From assembly GCF_013280595.1 (NCBI RefSeq), contig NZ_JAAATY010000019.1:118083-182082 (forward strand): a stretch of 64,000 nt of DNA. The letters run 5' to 3'. Position numbers and translations under genes: made by a program. The notes beneath the pieces are model-generated. The model worked only from the letters and a program-made list of their open reading frames with translations, was not told the origin of the DNA and made no database searches. Positions 46,650 to 53,813 of the stretch are shown here, piece after piece (positions within the stretch are counted from its first letter, which is position 1; each line of letters starts with the position of its first letter). This DNA is from Kibdelosporangium persicum. Its GTDB lineage: Bacteria > Actinomycetota > Actinomycetes > Mycobacteriales > Pseudonocardiaceae.

Positions 46650-47642
46650 GTGTCAACGAGGACACTCATGCTGGTGCTCGCCACGGGTGCGCTGGTGGCG
46701 GGATGCGGCGGGCAGATCGGGCAGAACAACGACACGCCGGCCCAGACCGGCGGCGCGACGCCCGCCAACAAGAACCTTGACCTTGTTGTGGGCGTGAAGA
46801 ACGAGCCGTTCTACATCTCCATGCAGTGCGGCGCGGAAGCCGCCGCGAAGGAAGCGGGTTACACGATCACCACCCAGGCGCCGGACAAGTTCGACCCGAC
46901 GCTGCAGGCCCCGATCGTGACGGCACTGGGCGCGAAGAAGCCCGCCGCGCTGCTGATCGCACCGACCGACGACAAGACCATGGCGCCCCAGATGAAGCAG
47001 ATCAAGGACATGGGCGTCAAAGTGATCGAAGTGGACACCGCGTTGCAGGACACCGGCATCGCCGTCTCGTCGATCTCGTCGGACAACGCCCAGGGCGGCC
47101 GGCTCGCCGCCCAGACGATGGCGAAGCTGACCAGCGGCAAGACCGGTTCGGTGCTCGTCCTGGACACCAAGGCGGGCACGTCGACCACGGCCGCGCGGGC
47201 CAAGGGCTTCGAGGAGGAACTGAAGAATTCGGCGCCGAACCTGAAGTCGATCGGGATCCAGTTCACCGAGAACGAGCCCTCGGTGGCGGCCCAGAAGGTG
47301 ACCGCGGCGATCTCCAGCACGCCGGACCTGGTCGGCGTGTTCGCGACGAACCTGAACACCGGCGAGGGCGCCGCGACCGGGCTGCGGAGCGCGGGCAAGG
47401 TCGGCCAGGTCCAGCTGGTCGGTTTCGACGCCAGCCCGTCGGAGGTGGAAGGCCTGCGCGCCGGGGCGTTCCAGGCCCTGATCGCGCAGGACCCCGGCAT
47501 GATCGGCCGGACCGGCGTCCAGCAGGCGATCGCGGCCGTCGAGGGCAAGTCCGTGCAGCGCAACATCTCCGCGCCGCTGGTCGCACTGACCAAAGAGGAC
47601 ATGGACAAGAAGGCGGAGTTCTTCTACAAGACGAAGTGCTGA
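46650..47642 (+). CDS. Sugar-binding lipoprotein of the FrcB/RbsB type
   Basis: 330 residues. Signal peptide with lipobox ATGALVAGCGG (Cys near 21), then a Thr/Pro/Asn linker and a type I periplasmic binding fold: LVVGVKNEPFYISMQCGAEA, KPAALLIAPTDDKTM, VIEVDTALQDTGIAVSSISS, VFATNLNTGEGAATGLRSAG and LVGFDASPSEVEGLRAGAFQ. It captures the sugar outside the membrane for the importer. The GTG at 46650 was chosen because GGAGG lies 5 nt upstream. It is the last gene of the operon and is followed by a strong hairpin. Confidence 0.92.
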   Translation: MSTRTLMLVLATGALVAGCGGQIGQNNDTPAQTGGATPANKNLDLVVGVKNEPFYISMQCGAEAAAKEAGYTITTQAPDKFDPTLQAPIVTALGAKKPAALLIAPTDDKTMAPQMKQIKDMGVKVIEVDTALQDTGIAVSSISSDNAQGGRLAAQTMAKLTSGKTGSVLVLDTKAGTSTTAARAKGFEEELKNSAPNLKSIGIQFTENEPSVAAQKVTAAISSTPDLVGVFATNLNTGEGAATGLRSAGKVGQVQLVGFDASPSEVEGLRAGAFQALIAQDPGMIGRTGVQQAIAAVEGKSVQRNISAPLVALTKEDMDKKAEFFYKTKC

Positions 47643-47657
47643 GGCCGGCCTGATCCG

Positions 47658-47697
47658 AGCTGGGTACGCCATGCTTCACCGCATGGCATACCCGGCT
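47658..47697. terminator. 17-bp hairpin ending the mannose operon
   Basis: AGCTGGGTACGCCATGC pairs with GCATGGCATACCCGGCT (one G-T wobble, one C-A mismatch) around the loop TTCACC. It starts 16 nt after the binding-protein stop and is followed by TGTTCT. It lies between convergent units. Confidence 0.65.
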
Positions 47698-47842
47698 TGT
47701 TCTCGCGCTGGTTCTGTTGGACCGTTTCACCCGCGCCGGTCTGCGCTGGGTGTGGTTTCGGCCAGGGCGGACGTCGATCTCCGCCCGGACGAGCGCGGGA
47801 AGTGCTGATCTGCCACCGGGGGTGCGCCTACCCCGGCACCGG

Positions 47843-48574
47843 TCATTCGAAAAGCACCCTGTCGATCTGGCGGGCCAGGCGCGCCGCGTCGGTGGGTGCG
47901 ATCGTCGTCCACGGCTCACCCGACGGACTGATGTGCTCCTCGGTGAGATAGCCGCCGGACTCGGTGCGCCACCACCCGATGACACGCTGGCCCCGGCGCC
48001 GCTTGACCGTGACACCGAACTGGGCGGTGTCCACTGGGGACTCGTTCATCACGGCGATCATGCGCGCGTCGCTGCTGCCCACCCCCAGACGCTGGAGTGC
48101 TGCTTGGAGCTCGCGCGTGTCGTCACCGGCCTCGGCGGCGGCCTTCCGCAGAGTCTCGGTCGGCAGGGACACCGAACGGCCGTAACCAGGTGAGGTGTCA
48201 GGCAGAAGCCGGACCGCCTGATCGCTCAGGCTCTGCGCCGTCGCGCGCCGGATCAGCACCTGCTGCCCACGGTTGATGACCAGCACCGCACGCCGCTCGG
48301 TCGCGACCAGCACCGCGTTCGCCGGGCCGTCGACGTGCGCGACCACGTCGACGATCCGGGTCGCCTGATCGAACAGCCGCAACCGCCCGGCCAGGCTTTC
48401 GTCGACGTCACCCCACTCGTCGACCAGTTCCAGGCGGCTTAACTCCGCTGACGCGTCGTTGATCCGGTCGGGCCCCAGGCCGTCCGGCACGAGCCAGACA
48501 GCCGAGGGCACCCGGACACCCAGGCGCTCGGTCAGCACGAGGAACGCCGTCGCGGAAAGTCGGATCGCGCCCAC
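47843..48574 (-). CDS. ESX secretion-associated protein EspG
   Basis: 243 residues of the EspG family: LSATAFLVLTERLGVRVPSA at the N-terminus, DLATRIVDVVAH-like central strands (LFDQATRIVDVVAHVDGPAN), and the C-terminal segment IGWWRTESGGYLTEEHISPS. EspG proteins are cytosolic chaperones that bind PE/PPE-type substrates for ESX secretion. The gene is last in a minus-strand set after a PPE-like gene (1-nt gap), the expected partner order. No EccC-type secretion ATPase lies in the window, so the machinery must be elsewhere. Confidence 0.85.
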   Translation of the reverse strand: MGAIRLSATAFLVLTERLGVRVPSAVWLVPDGLGPDRINDASAELSRLELVDEWGDVDESLAGRLRLFDQATRIVDVVAHVDGPANAVLVATERRAVLVINRGQQVLIRRATAQSLSDQAVRLLPDTSPGYGRSVSLPTETLRKAAAEAGDDTRELQAALQRLGVGSSDARMIAVMNESPVDTAQFGVTVKRRRGQRVIGWWRTESGGYLTEEHISPSGEPWTTIAPTDAARLARQIDRVLFE

Positions 48575-48575
48575 G

Positions 48576-49289
48576 TCAGTATCTGTCCTCGCCGGTCACC
48601 GGAATGGGTTCTGCCTGTGCTGGAGTCGCTTGCTGCTGCGGCGGGACACCGGGTGGCGGCTGGGCCACGGCACGTTGCCCGACCGGCGGCCGCGGCCCGG
48701 GGACCGGCCCGCCACGAGGGTGCCCGCCGGGTGTGTCCGTGGCGGCGACAGTGGCCAAGGTGGTCAGCGGCGGATACTCCGGCAGCGAGCCGAGGTGCTG
48801 GTTCGTCGAAGTCTGGTAGCCGGTCATCACCCGCGCGGCCTCCTGGTGCGCGGCGTCGGCGCGCTCCTTGGCCCGCACGAAGTCGGCGGTCAGCTTGGCG
48901 GCCGGGAACCCACCGCTCGGCGAGATGTCCGGAAGCGGCACGGGTTCCGGCATCCGGTTGCGGGCATCGACGAACGCGTTCACCTGCCGCACGCTCAGCT
49001 CGCACGCCTTGCTCGCCGCGACCGCCGCCGCTGCCGCCCAGTCAGCTGATGCCTTTGTCAACGCCGTGGCGCCGGCCGCGGCCGTACCCGACCAGTTGGC
49101 GGACAGTTCCCGCACGCCCCTCTCGATCCGTTCGTGTATCTCCTGCAGCTTCCTGCTGGCACAGTCGTAGTGCTCGACGGTGCCCTGCGCGGCGCCGGCA
49201 CCGAGGCCGCCGTGGATGTCGTCGTACATCCGCTGATGCGACTTCGCGAGCCACACCAGGTGACTCGTCACGTCGTCGATCCACCCCAC
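48576..49289 (-). CDS. PPE-like ESX substrate with Pro-rich tail
   Basis: 237 residues. The N-terminal 160 are helical, with RELSANWSGTAAAGATAL giving a W-x-G turn (near 66) between long helices, as in WXG/PPE-type ESX substrates. The segment after about 170 is Pro/Gly/Gln-rich and disordered (PGGHPRGGPVPGPRPPVGQR). The GTG start follows GGGAGG. It forms a pair with the downstream EspG gene, its likely chaperone, and with the small helical protein encoded further upstream (49686-50012), its likely PE-like partner. Confidence 0.75.
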   Translation of the reverse strand: MGWIDDVTSHLVWLAKSHQRMYDDIHGGLGAGAAQGTVEHYDCASRKLQEIHERIERGVRELSANWSGTAAAGATALTKASADWAAAAAVAASKACELSVRQVNAFVDARNRMPEPVPLPDISPSGGFPAAKLTADFVRAKERADAAHQEAARVMTGYQTSTNQHLGSLPEYPPLTTLATVAATDTPGGHPRGGPVPGPRPPVGQRAVAQPPPGVPPQQQATPAQAEPIPVTGEDRY

Positions 49290-49685
49290 CGCACACCTCC
49301 CATCTCGCCGGCTACGTGGTCACCGCGACCGAATGCCCTGTCCGAATCGGATTTTCCGATTCCGGAATCGGGTACTGATGCCCGGCGGAATACATTGTTC
49401 GCGCGGCCCGAAAACAATTCGCAGGTGGGGACGCCGCGGGCCGGGCTCGGCGGTTCGCCGGGGGCGATTCTCCTCAGCCGATGTGCCGGAACACGCTCGC
49501 GCTGATTCACCCAATCGGTCTGCCCCGCACGAGGGTGTGGGGCCGCCGGGTGCGTGGCGGTGGAGGTCTGGCGGGAGGCCGTCGGGGACGGCCCGGACGG
49601 AGGCTGCGTCGAGGCGTGGCCGGGGGTGTCCACAGTGCACCCACCAGCCAGGACTAACACCGGTTCGGCCGCGCCAAGCCGCGAA
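49290..49685 (-). pseudogene. Possible lipoprotein remnant and promoter region between ESX genes
   Basis: In the frame entered by a GTG at 49693, overlapping the end of the helical gene, the minus strand reads VLVLAGGCTVDTPGHASTQP, then Ser/Thr/Pro-rich sequence, as expected for a lipoprotein N-terminus (such lipoproteins, often DUF3558, occur in this position in related loci). No globular domain follows and the frame drifts into the next gene's 5' end, so it looks truncated or decayed. From about 49420 down the DNA becomes A/T-richer and holds stacked palindromes, probably the promoter of the PPE-like gene. Confidence 0.3.
49344..49369. promoter_or_regulatory. Stacked inverted repeats upstream of the PPE-like gene
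   Basis: GAATCGGA-ttt-TCCGATTC (49344-49362) overlaps a second palindrome, GATTCCGGAATC (49358-49369). The shared half-site GATTC/GAATC occurs four times in 26 bp. A regulator-binding cluster is plausible, 55-80 nt upstream of the GTG start. Confidence 0.35.
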
Positions 49686-50012
49686 CTAGACACCCTCGGT
49701 CCTCCGCATTCCCTCGGCGTTGCCCGTCTCGGTCCGCCGGTATTCGGCGACGCCGGCTCGAATCCCGTCCGCGATGTCCCGCAGCCGGTCCCGGTACTGC
49801 TCCAAGGCGCCGACATGGGAAGCCAGGCCCGCCTGGGTGAAGCCCTCCGCCGCGCGCAGGCTGACCTCGTCGCCGGCCATCGGCCGCATCCGCAACTGGT
49901 GGCGGCCGTCGCGGACGAGCCGCGTGAGGTCTTCGACGGAGTCCTCGAAGAGCTTGCCGACCTTGTCCACCTGATCAGGGCGGATCTCACTCAGGCCTGG
50001 TCGCTCGGGCAT
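49686..50012 (-). CDS. Small helical ESX-associated protein (PE-like)
   Basis: 108 residues, almost wholly helical and charged: RPDQVDKVGKLFEDSVEDL (about 11-29), MRPMAGDEVSLRAAEGFTQA, HVGALEQYRDRLRDIADGIR. There is no signal peptide. Its size, helical pairing pattern and position upstream of the PPE-like and EspG genes suggest a PE-like or WXG100-like secretion partner. The C-terminal YRRTETG resembles, but does not exactly match, the Y-x3-D/E ESX signal: the spacing Y-R-R-T-E fits Y-x3-E. Start ATG 50012. Confidence 0.65.
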   Translation of the reverse strand: MPERPGLSEIRPDQVDKVGKLFEDSVEDLTRLVRDGRHQLRMRPMAGDEVSLRAAEGFTQAGLASHVGALEQYRDRLRDIADGIRAGVAEYRRTETGNAEGMRRTEGV

Positions 50013-50420
50013 CGGGCCTCACCTCTGCATGTCGTACACACTGCGTGAACGAGCATAGCCAAGACTGTAACGGTCCGCGTGGGTCTCGGGGACCCGACAA
50101 CGCCCACGAAAGAGCGAAATGACCGAGCGGCGGAGGCAGCGGCGGATCGATCAATTAGCCATGCTAATTGTATTTCGCAGTCGACGGATTCGCGTCTGGA
50201 ACGCACGCGACAATCAACGCTGCCCGGACGTGCGCTCCCGCGCCGGAAATGCGGCCTTGTCGGCACTGACGCGGTACTGGAACTGCGAGCCGCCTGGTGT
50301 CCGGTGCGGACGACCTCCGGGACACCCGGCTGCCCGGCTCGCGATCATCCGGATGACAGGGTGGATCCAAACGGGCCGCCACTGCGTCAGAGTCCACACG
50401 CGACGAGAACGGGGAGTTCG
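50013..50420. other. Divergent ESX control region with an A/T-rich palindrome
   Basis: 408 bp between the minus-strand PE-like gene and the plus-strand ESX genes. It holds CAATTAGC-cat-GCTAATTG (50152-50170) and a locally A/T-rich stretch (TCGATCAATTAGCC... to GTATTTCGCAG) that contrasts with the flanking high GC. I see no gene in it. Confidence 0.55.
50152..50170. promoter_or_regulatory. A/T-rich inverted repeat, candidate operator
   Basis: CAATTAGC-cat-GCTAATTG has perfect 8-bp arms and a 3-nt centre, and lies midway between two divergent ESX-type units. Such A/T-rich symmetry is rare in this GC-rich window, which makes a repressor or activator site likely. Confidence 0.5.
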
Positions 50421-50753
50421 ATGCCAGACGGATACCGCCTCGAACTGGGCGGCATGGGCAGGTTGATCGATCAGCTGGCCAGGGCCGAGGAACGGATGAC
50501 CAAGGCCAACGACAACCTGCGCGCCTCGTCCGCCCGTGATCTGGGCAGCCTCACCGTCGACCAGGCGGGCAACGCCTTCCAGGACCGGTGGGAGTACGGC
50601 ATCGGCAAGCTGGCCGAATGCGCGGGCAAGATGGTCGAGGGGCTCGGCGCCACCCGCAAGCAGTACCAGCAGGCCGAACAGGCCATCTCGGAGTACTTTC
50701 CCGCCGGTGAGGGCGACTCGCGGATCTCCCGCAGGATGGGCGGTGCCTCGTGA
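50421..50753 (+). CDS. WXG100-like ESX protein
   Basis: 110 residues. Two long helices (GGMGRLIDQLARAEERMTKA; IGKLAECAGKMVEGLGATRK) flank FQDRWEYG (Trp near 57), a variant of the W-x-G turn of ESAT-6/WXG100 proteins (here W-x-x-G). The C-terminal YQQAEQAISEYFPAG includes Y-x3-E-type spacing expected of ESX substrates. The ATG has GGGGAG upstream. It is coupled by a 4-nt overlap to a larger T7SS substrate gene, its probable co-secreted partner. Confidence 0.72.
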   Translation: MPDGYRLELGGMGRLIDQLARAEERMTKANDNLRASSARDLGSLTVDQAGNAFQDRWEYGIGKLAECAGKMVEGLGATRKQYQQAEQAISEYFPAGEGDSRISRRMGGAS

Positions 50754-51979
50754 GCTACCCCGCAATCGGCTTCAACCCGGCCCCCGGCACCGTGGGCTCG
50801 GTGACCAGTGTGGCCGACAACATGTCCACTGTGGCCAAGGAGCTCAACGAGGCGTACACGTCGCTCACGAGCATCGGCCGTGGCGGCAGCGTCTGGGAAG
50901 GTGAGGCCGCCAGCGGGTTCCAGGGCAAGGTCGGGGAACTTCCGGACTATCTGGACAAGGCACGCCGCTCCCTCGGTGACGCGTCCAAAGTGTTGCAGGA
51001 CTGGGCCGCCGACCTGGAGTCCATGCAGCGCACCGCGCAGGACTACGAGGCGCAGGCCAAGAAGGCGTTGCAGGCCGTGCGGAACGCCGAGAACAACCCG
51101 GATCTCGGTCTCGCGGGCCAGATGTTCGACACCGAGGAGGCCCTGCGCACCGCGCAGCAGCGGTTCGACCAGGCCAAGCAGCAGCTCACCAACGCCGAGA
51201 ACGACCTGACCGCCATCCGTGAGCAGGCCAAGCGTTTGCTCGAACAGCATCAGGAACTGGCCGACCGGGTCGCCGACGCACTGCGCAGGGCCAAGGACGA
51301 AGCGCCCGAGGAACCCGGGTTCTTCGACCGGATCGGGGAGGCGCTCAGCGACATCGTCGACGGCGTCAAGGAACTCGCCGGCGACGTGTGGAACTTCGTC
51401 AAGGAGCACGCCGACGTCATCGCCAAGATCGGCACCGTGCTCAGCGCCGTGGGCAACGTCCTGGGTGTGGTGGCCATCGCGACGTGCTGGATCCCCGGCG
51501 TGAACGCGGTCACCGCCACCGCCGCCGCCGTGGTGAGCGGCGCCGCCGCGGGGACCAAGCTGCTGGCCAAGGCCGCGGGCGCGGACGTCTCCTGGACCAG
51601 CATCGGGATGGACGCCATCGGCGTGATCCCCGGCGGCCGGGTCGTCGCGGGCGCCAAGAACGCCGCCGTCCAGGCCGCCCGGACCACCGGCGCGGTCTCC
51701 CGGGTCCCGGTCGCCGGGGCCAAGGTGGTGCAGATCGGCAGCGACACGTTCACCCCGATCACGCAGGCCGCATTGCGTGCCAACCCGGCTGAGGCGATGT
51801 ACAACGCCGCCCGCTACACCCACGCCAACGGCGTCAAGATGGCGAACTGGATCCCGGGCGTGAACATCACCGACGCGTTCTCCACCGGCGGCCTGATCGC
51901 CGGGACGGCCGTCAACAGCACCATCAAGACGGGCATCGGTCTGGGCAAGGAGCAGGTGAAGGAGCACTCCCCGTGGTGA
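50750..51979 (+). CDS. Type VII-secreted WXG-domain protein with a glycine-zipper region
   Basis: 409 residues. The N-terminal domain (about 1-110) has SVWEGEAASGF (W-E-G near 49) and resembles the T7SS-signal/LXG-type helical domain of actinobacterial polymorphic-toxin-like proteins. About 110-185 is coiled coil (ALRTAQQRFDQAKQQLTNAE). About 215-300 is hydrophobic and Gly/Ala-rich (IGTVLSAVGNVLGVVAIATC; VVSGAAAGTKLLAKAAGADV), suggesting a membrane-active segment. The C-terminal 80 residues carry no toxin domain I recognise. Two small genes follow with short overlaps; they could encode immunity or chaperone factors. Function unknown. Confidence 0.72.
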   Translation: MSYPAIGFNPAPGTVGSVTSVADNMSTVAKELNEAYTSLTSIGRGGSVWEGEAASGFQGKVGELPDYLDKARRSLGDASKVLQDWAADLESMQRTAQDYEAQAKKALQAVRNAENNPDLGLAGQMFDTEEALRTAQQRFDQAKQQLTNAENDLTAIREQAKRLLEQHQELADRVADALRRAKDEAPEEPGFFDRIGEALSDIVDGVKELAGDVWNFVKEHADVIAKIGTVLSAVGNVLGVVAIATCWIPGVNAVTATAAAVVSGAAAGTKLLAKAAGADVSWTSIGMDAIGVIPGGRVVAGAKNAAVQAARTTGAVSRVPVAGAKVVQIGSDTFTPITQAALRANPAEAMYNAARYTHANGVKMANWIPGVNITDAFSTGGLIAGTAVNSTIKTGIGLGKEQVKEHSPW

Positions 51980-52602
51980 CGACCATGCGACAGCCGCGTG
52001 GGTTCAACCTCGTGCTGCCGGAACAGTTCGTGCGGATCCCGCTGGGCGAGCTGACCGAGGACGGGCTCCGTGGCCTGGCGGCCGAGATCGCCGGTGTCTT
52101 CCAGGTTCCCGAACCGGACCTGGGCGCGGTGGCCTCGGCCATCACCCTCGCGTCGGTCGGCGCGGGAGCCGCCGCGGGCGGCGCGTCACACGTCTCCGCG
52201 GGCATTTTCCGGTCCACCGACGGCGAACGGCCACTTCTGGTGCTGCTCAGCGCCTATGTGATGGCATCCGGCCACGCCTCGGTCCAGGCCGCGATCAGCG
52301 GCTTGCTGGAGGTCCACGAGAGCCGGCAGGCCGGTCTCGTACGGACCGTGCACCTGGATTCGGGCCCCGCGGTCACGGTCGAGGCCCGCGAGGACAGCGA
52401 GATCACCATGGGCGAGCCCGCGGAGACCTACGAGCTCACGCAGCACTCGCTCACCGCCTGGATTCCCGACCCGGACGGCACCACACTGGTCGCGTTGTCG
52501 GTGATGAGCACCAATACCGAGGACTGGCTCGACATCAAGGACCTCACGGAGGGTATCTTCGACGGGTTCTTCTGGCAGCCCCGAGGAATCGCCGATGACT
52601 GA
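51976..52602 (+). CDS. Hypothetical protein in the ESX locus
   Basis: 208 residues, family not recognised. The opening FNLVLPEQFVRIPLGELTED resembles the start of short actinobacterial proteins of unknown function found beside T7SS genes. A small Gly/Ala-rich run (ASVGAGAAAGGASHVSAGIF) is followed by beta-rich sequence: GLVRTVHLDSGPAVTVEARE, then LTAWIPDPDGTTLVALSVMS. There is no signal peptide. The GTG 51976 gives a GTGA overlap with the T7SS substrate gene, matching the local style; GTG 51973 is also possible. A chaperone or immunity role is inferred only from position. Confidence 0.6.
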   Translation: MTTMRQPRGFNLVLPEQFVRIPLGELTEDGLRGLAAEIAGVFQVPEPDLGAVASAITLASVGAGAAAGGASHVSAGIFRSTDGERPLLVLLSAYVMASGHASVQAAISGLLEVHESRQAGLVRTVHLDSGPAVTVEAREDSEITMGEPAETYELTQHSLTAWIPDPDGTTLVALSVMSTNTEDWLDIKDLTEGIFDGFFWQPRGIADD

Positions 52603-53164
52603 GTGGTCCAGGATCACGCACGTACCCGACCGGCACGCGTTCGTGCGCGACCACTTCGCGCGGGTCTGGCACGACGGCCCGGCCCTGTCCGTCGAGATCG
52701 AGGCGTTCCGCCCGGCGTACGAGGTGGAAGGCCGTCGCCGCAACGGGTCTGTGAAAGGACGGCAGCCGGTCCGGTGGTTCTTCGGCCGGATTCTGCTGCC
52801 GTTGCGCGACATCGTCCTGGCACCGATCGCGATCCTGGGCAACGGGCCGTCCAGCAGCTACCGCACCAGCAAGGTCAGCGGACCGGCCAACGGCATGGGA
52901 GTGGCCTTCGCCGACGCGACCAAAGCCGAGCACCAGAAATACGAAGTGGACCCGTGTTGGTTCGTCTGGACCCGCAACCGGTCCGCGCTGATCCGCATCG
53001 CGCGGGACGAGTTCCGCGTGACGATCCTGTGGCAGGGCGACGGTCCCGCGCGGCCGCACGTCGACCCGCCCAACCGGACCCTGCGCTGGCGTGACGGTTC
53101 CACGGTCGAACTGCGCCTGCGTGACTGGGAAGCGCAGCAGGCCGCCACACTCCCACCGGGCTAG
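52595..53164 (+). CDS. Hypothetical protein in the ESX locus
   Basis: 189 residues, no recognised family. Basic and Trp-rich, with no signal peptide; RWFFGRILLPLRDIVLAPIA (about 60-79) is amphipathic or membrane-associating. DPCWFVWTRNRSALIRIARD, FRVTILWQGDGPARPHVDPP and RTLRWRDGSTVELRLRDWEA are strands of a beta-rich second half. Its ATG overlaps the previous gene by 8 nt, so it belongs to the same operon. The stop is 1 nt from the stop of the convergent response-regulator gene, leaving no room for a terminator. Confidence 0.62.
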   Translation: MTEWSRITHVPDRHAFVRDHFARVWHDGPALSVEIEAFRPAYEVEGRRRNGSVKGRQPVRWFFGRILLPLRDIVLAPIAILGNGPSSSYRTSKVSGPANGMGVAFADATKAEHQKYEVDPCWFVWTRNRSALIRIARDEFRVTILWQGDGPARPHVDPPNRTLRWRDGSTVELRLRDWEAQQAATLPPG

Positions 53165-53165
53165 G

Positions 53166-53813
53166 TCATCTGTTGAGGTAGGCCAGGACCGCGAGCACGC
53201 GGCGGTGTCCGCCGTCGCTCGGCGGCAGGTCCAGCTTGGCGAAGATGTTCCCGATGTGCTTGTGCACGGCCCGTTCCGTCACCACGAGCTTGGTCGCGAT
53301 GTCGCTGTTGCCGTGTCCTTCGGCCATCAGCCCGAGCACTTCGCGCTCCCGCGGGCTCAACGTGCTGACCGGGTCGTGCCCCCGGCGGCGGCGCACCAGC
53401 AACTGGGCGACCACTTCGGGGTCCATCACGGTTCCGCCGTCCGCCACCCTGCGCAACGCGTCCACGAACTCGTCCACGCGGCTCACGCGGTCCTTCAACA
53501 GATAACCGACGCCGCCGCGCCCGTCGGCCAGCAACTCCGTCGCATAGGTCTCTTCCACGTACTGGGAGAGAACGAGAACCGGCAACGACGGGAACTCCGC
53601 ACGCACCACCAGCGCCGCGCGCAGTCCTTCGTCCCGGAACGACGGCGGCAGCCGGACGTCCACAATGGTCACGTCCGGCCGATGTGCGCGCACCGCTTCG
53701 ACAAAGGACGTCCCGTCGCCCGCGGTGGCCACGACCTCGATGCCGCTGGTGCGCAGCAGCAGGTTCAGGCCTTCCGCCAGCAGGACGTTGTCCTCTGCGA
53801 TCACGACGCGCAA
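53166..53813 (-). CDS. NarL/LuxR-family response regulator
   Basis: 215 residues. Receiver domain: VVIAEDNVLLAEGLNLLL (acidic pair E/D near 8-9), VTIVDVRLPPSF (phospho-Asp near 53), LVLSQYVEETYA and GYLLKDRV (conserved Lys). The C-terminal LuxR HTH is LSPREREVLGLMAEGHGNSD, IATKLVVTERAVHKHIGNIF, AKLDL. The TTG start has GGAG upstream and lies 13 nt inside the end of the histidine kinase gene, so the two are translated together and form one two-component system. Confidence 0.93.
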   Translation of the reverse strand: MRVVIAEDNVLLAEGLNLLLRTSGIEVVATAGDGTSFVEAVRAHRPDVTIVDVRLPPSFRDEGLRAALVVRAEFPSLPVLVLSQYVEETYATELLADGRGGVGYLLKDRVSRVDEFVDALRRVADGGTVMDPEVVAQLLVRRRRGHDPVSTLSPREREVLGLMAEGHGNSDIATKLVVTERAVHKHIGNIFAKLDLPPSDGGHRRVLAVLAYLNR

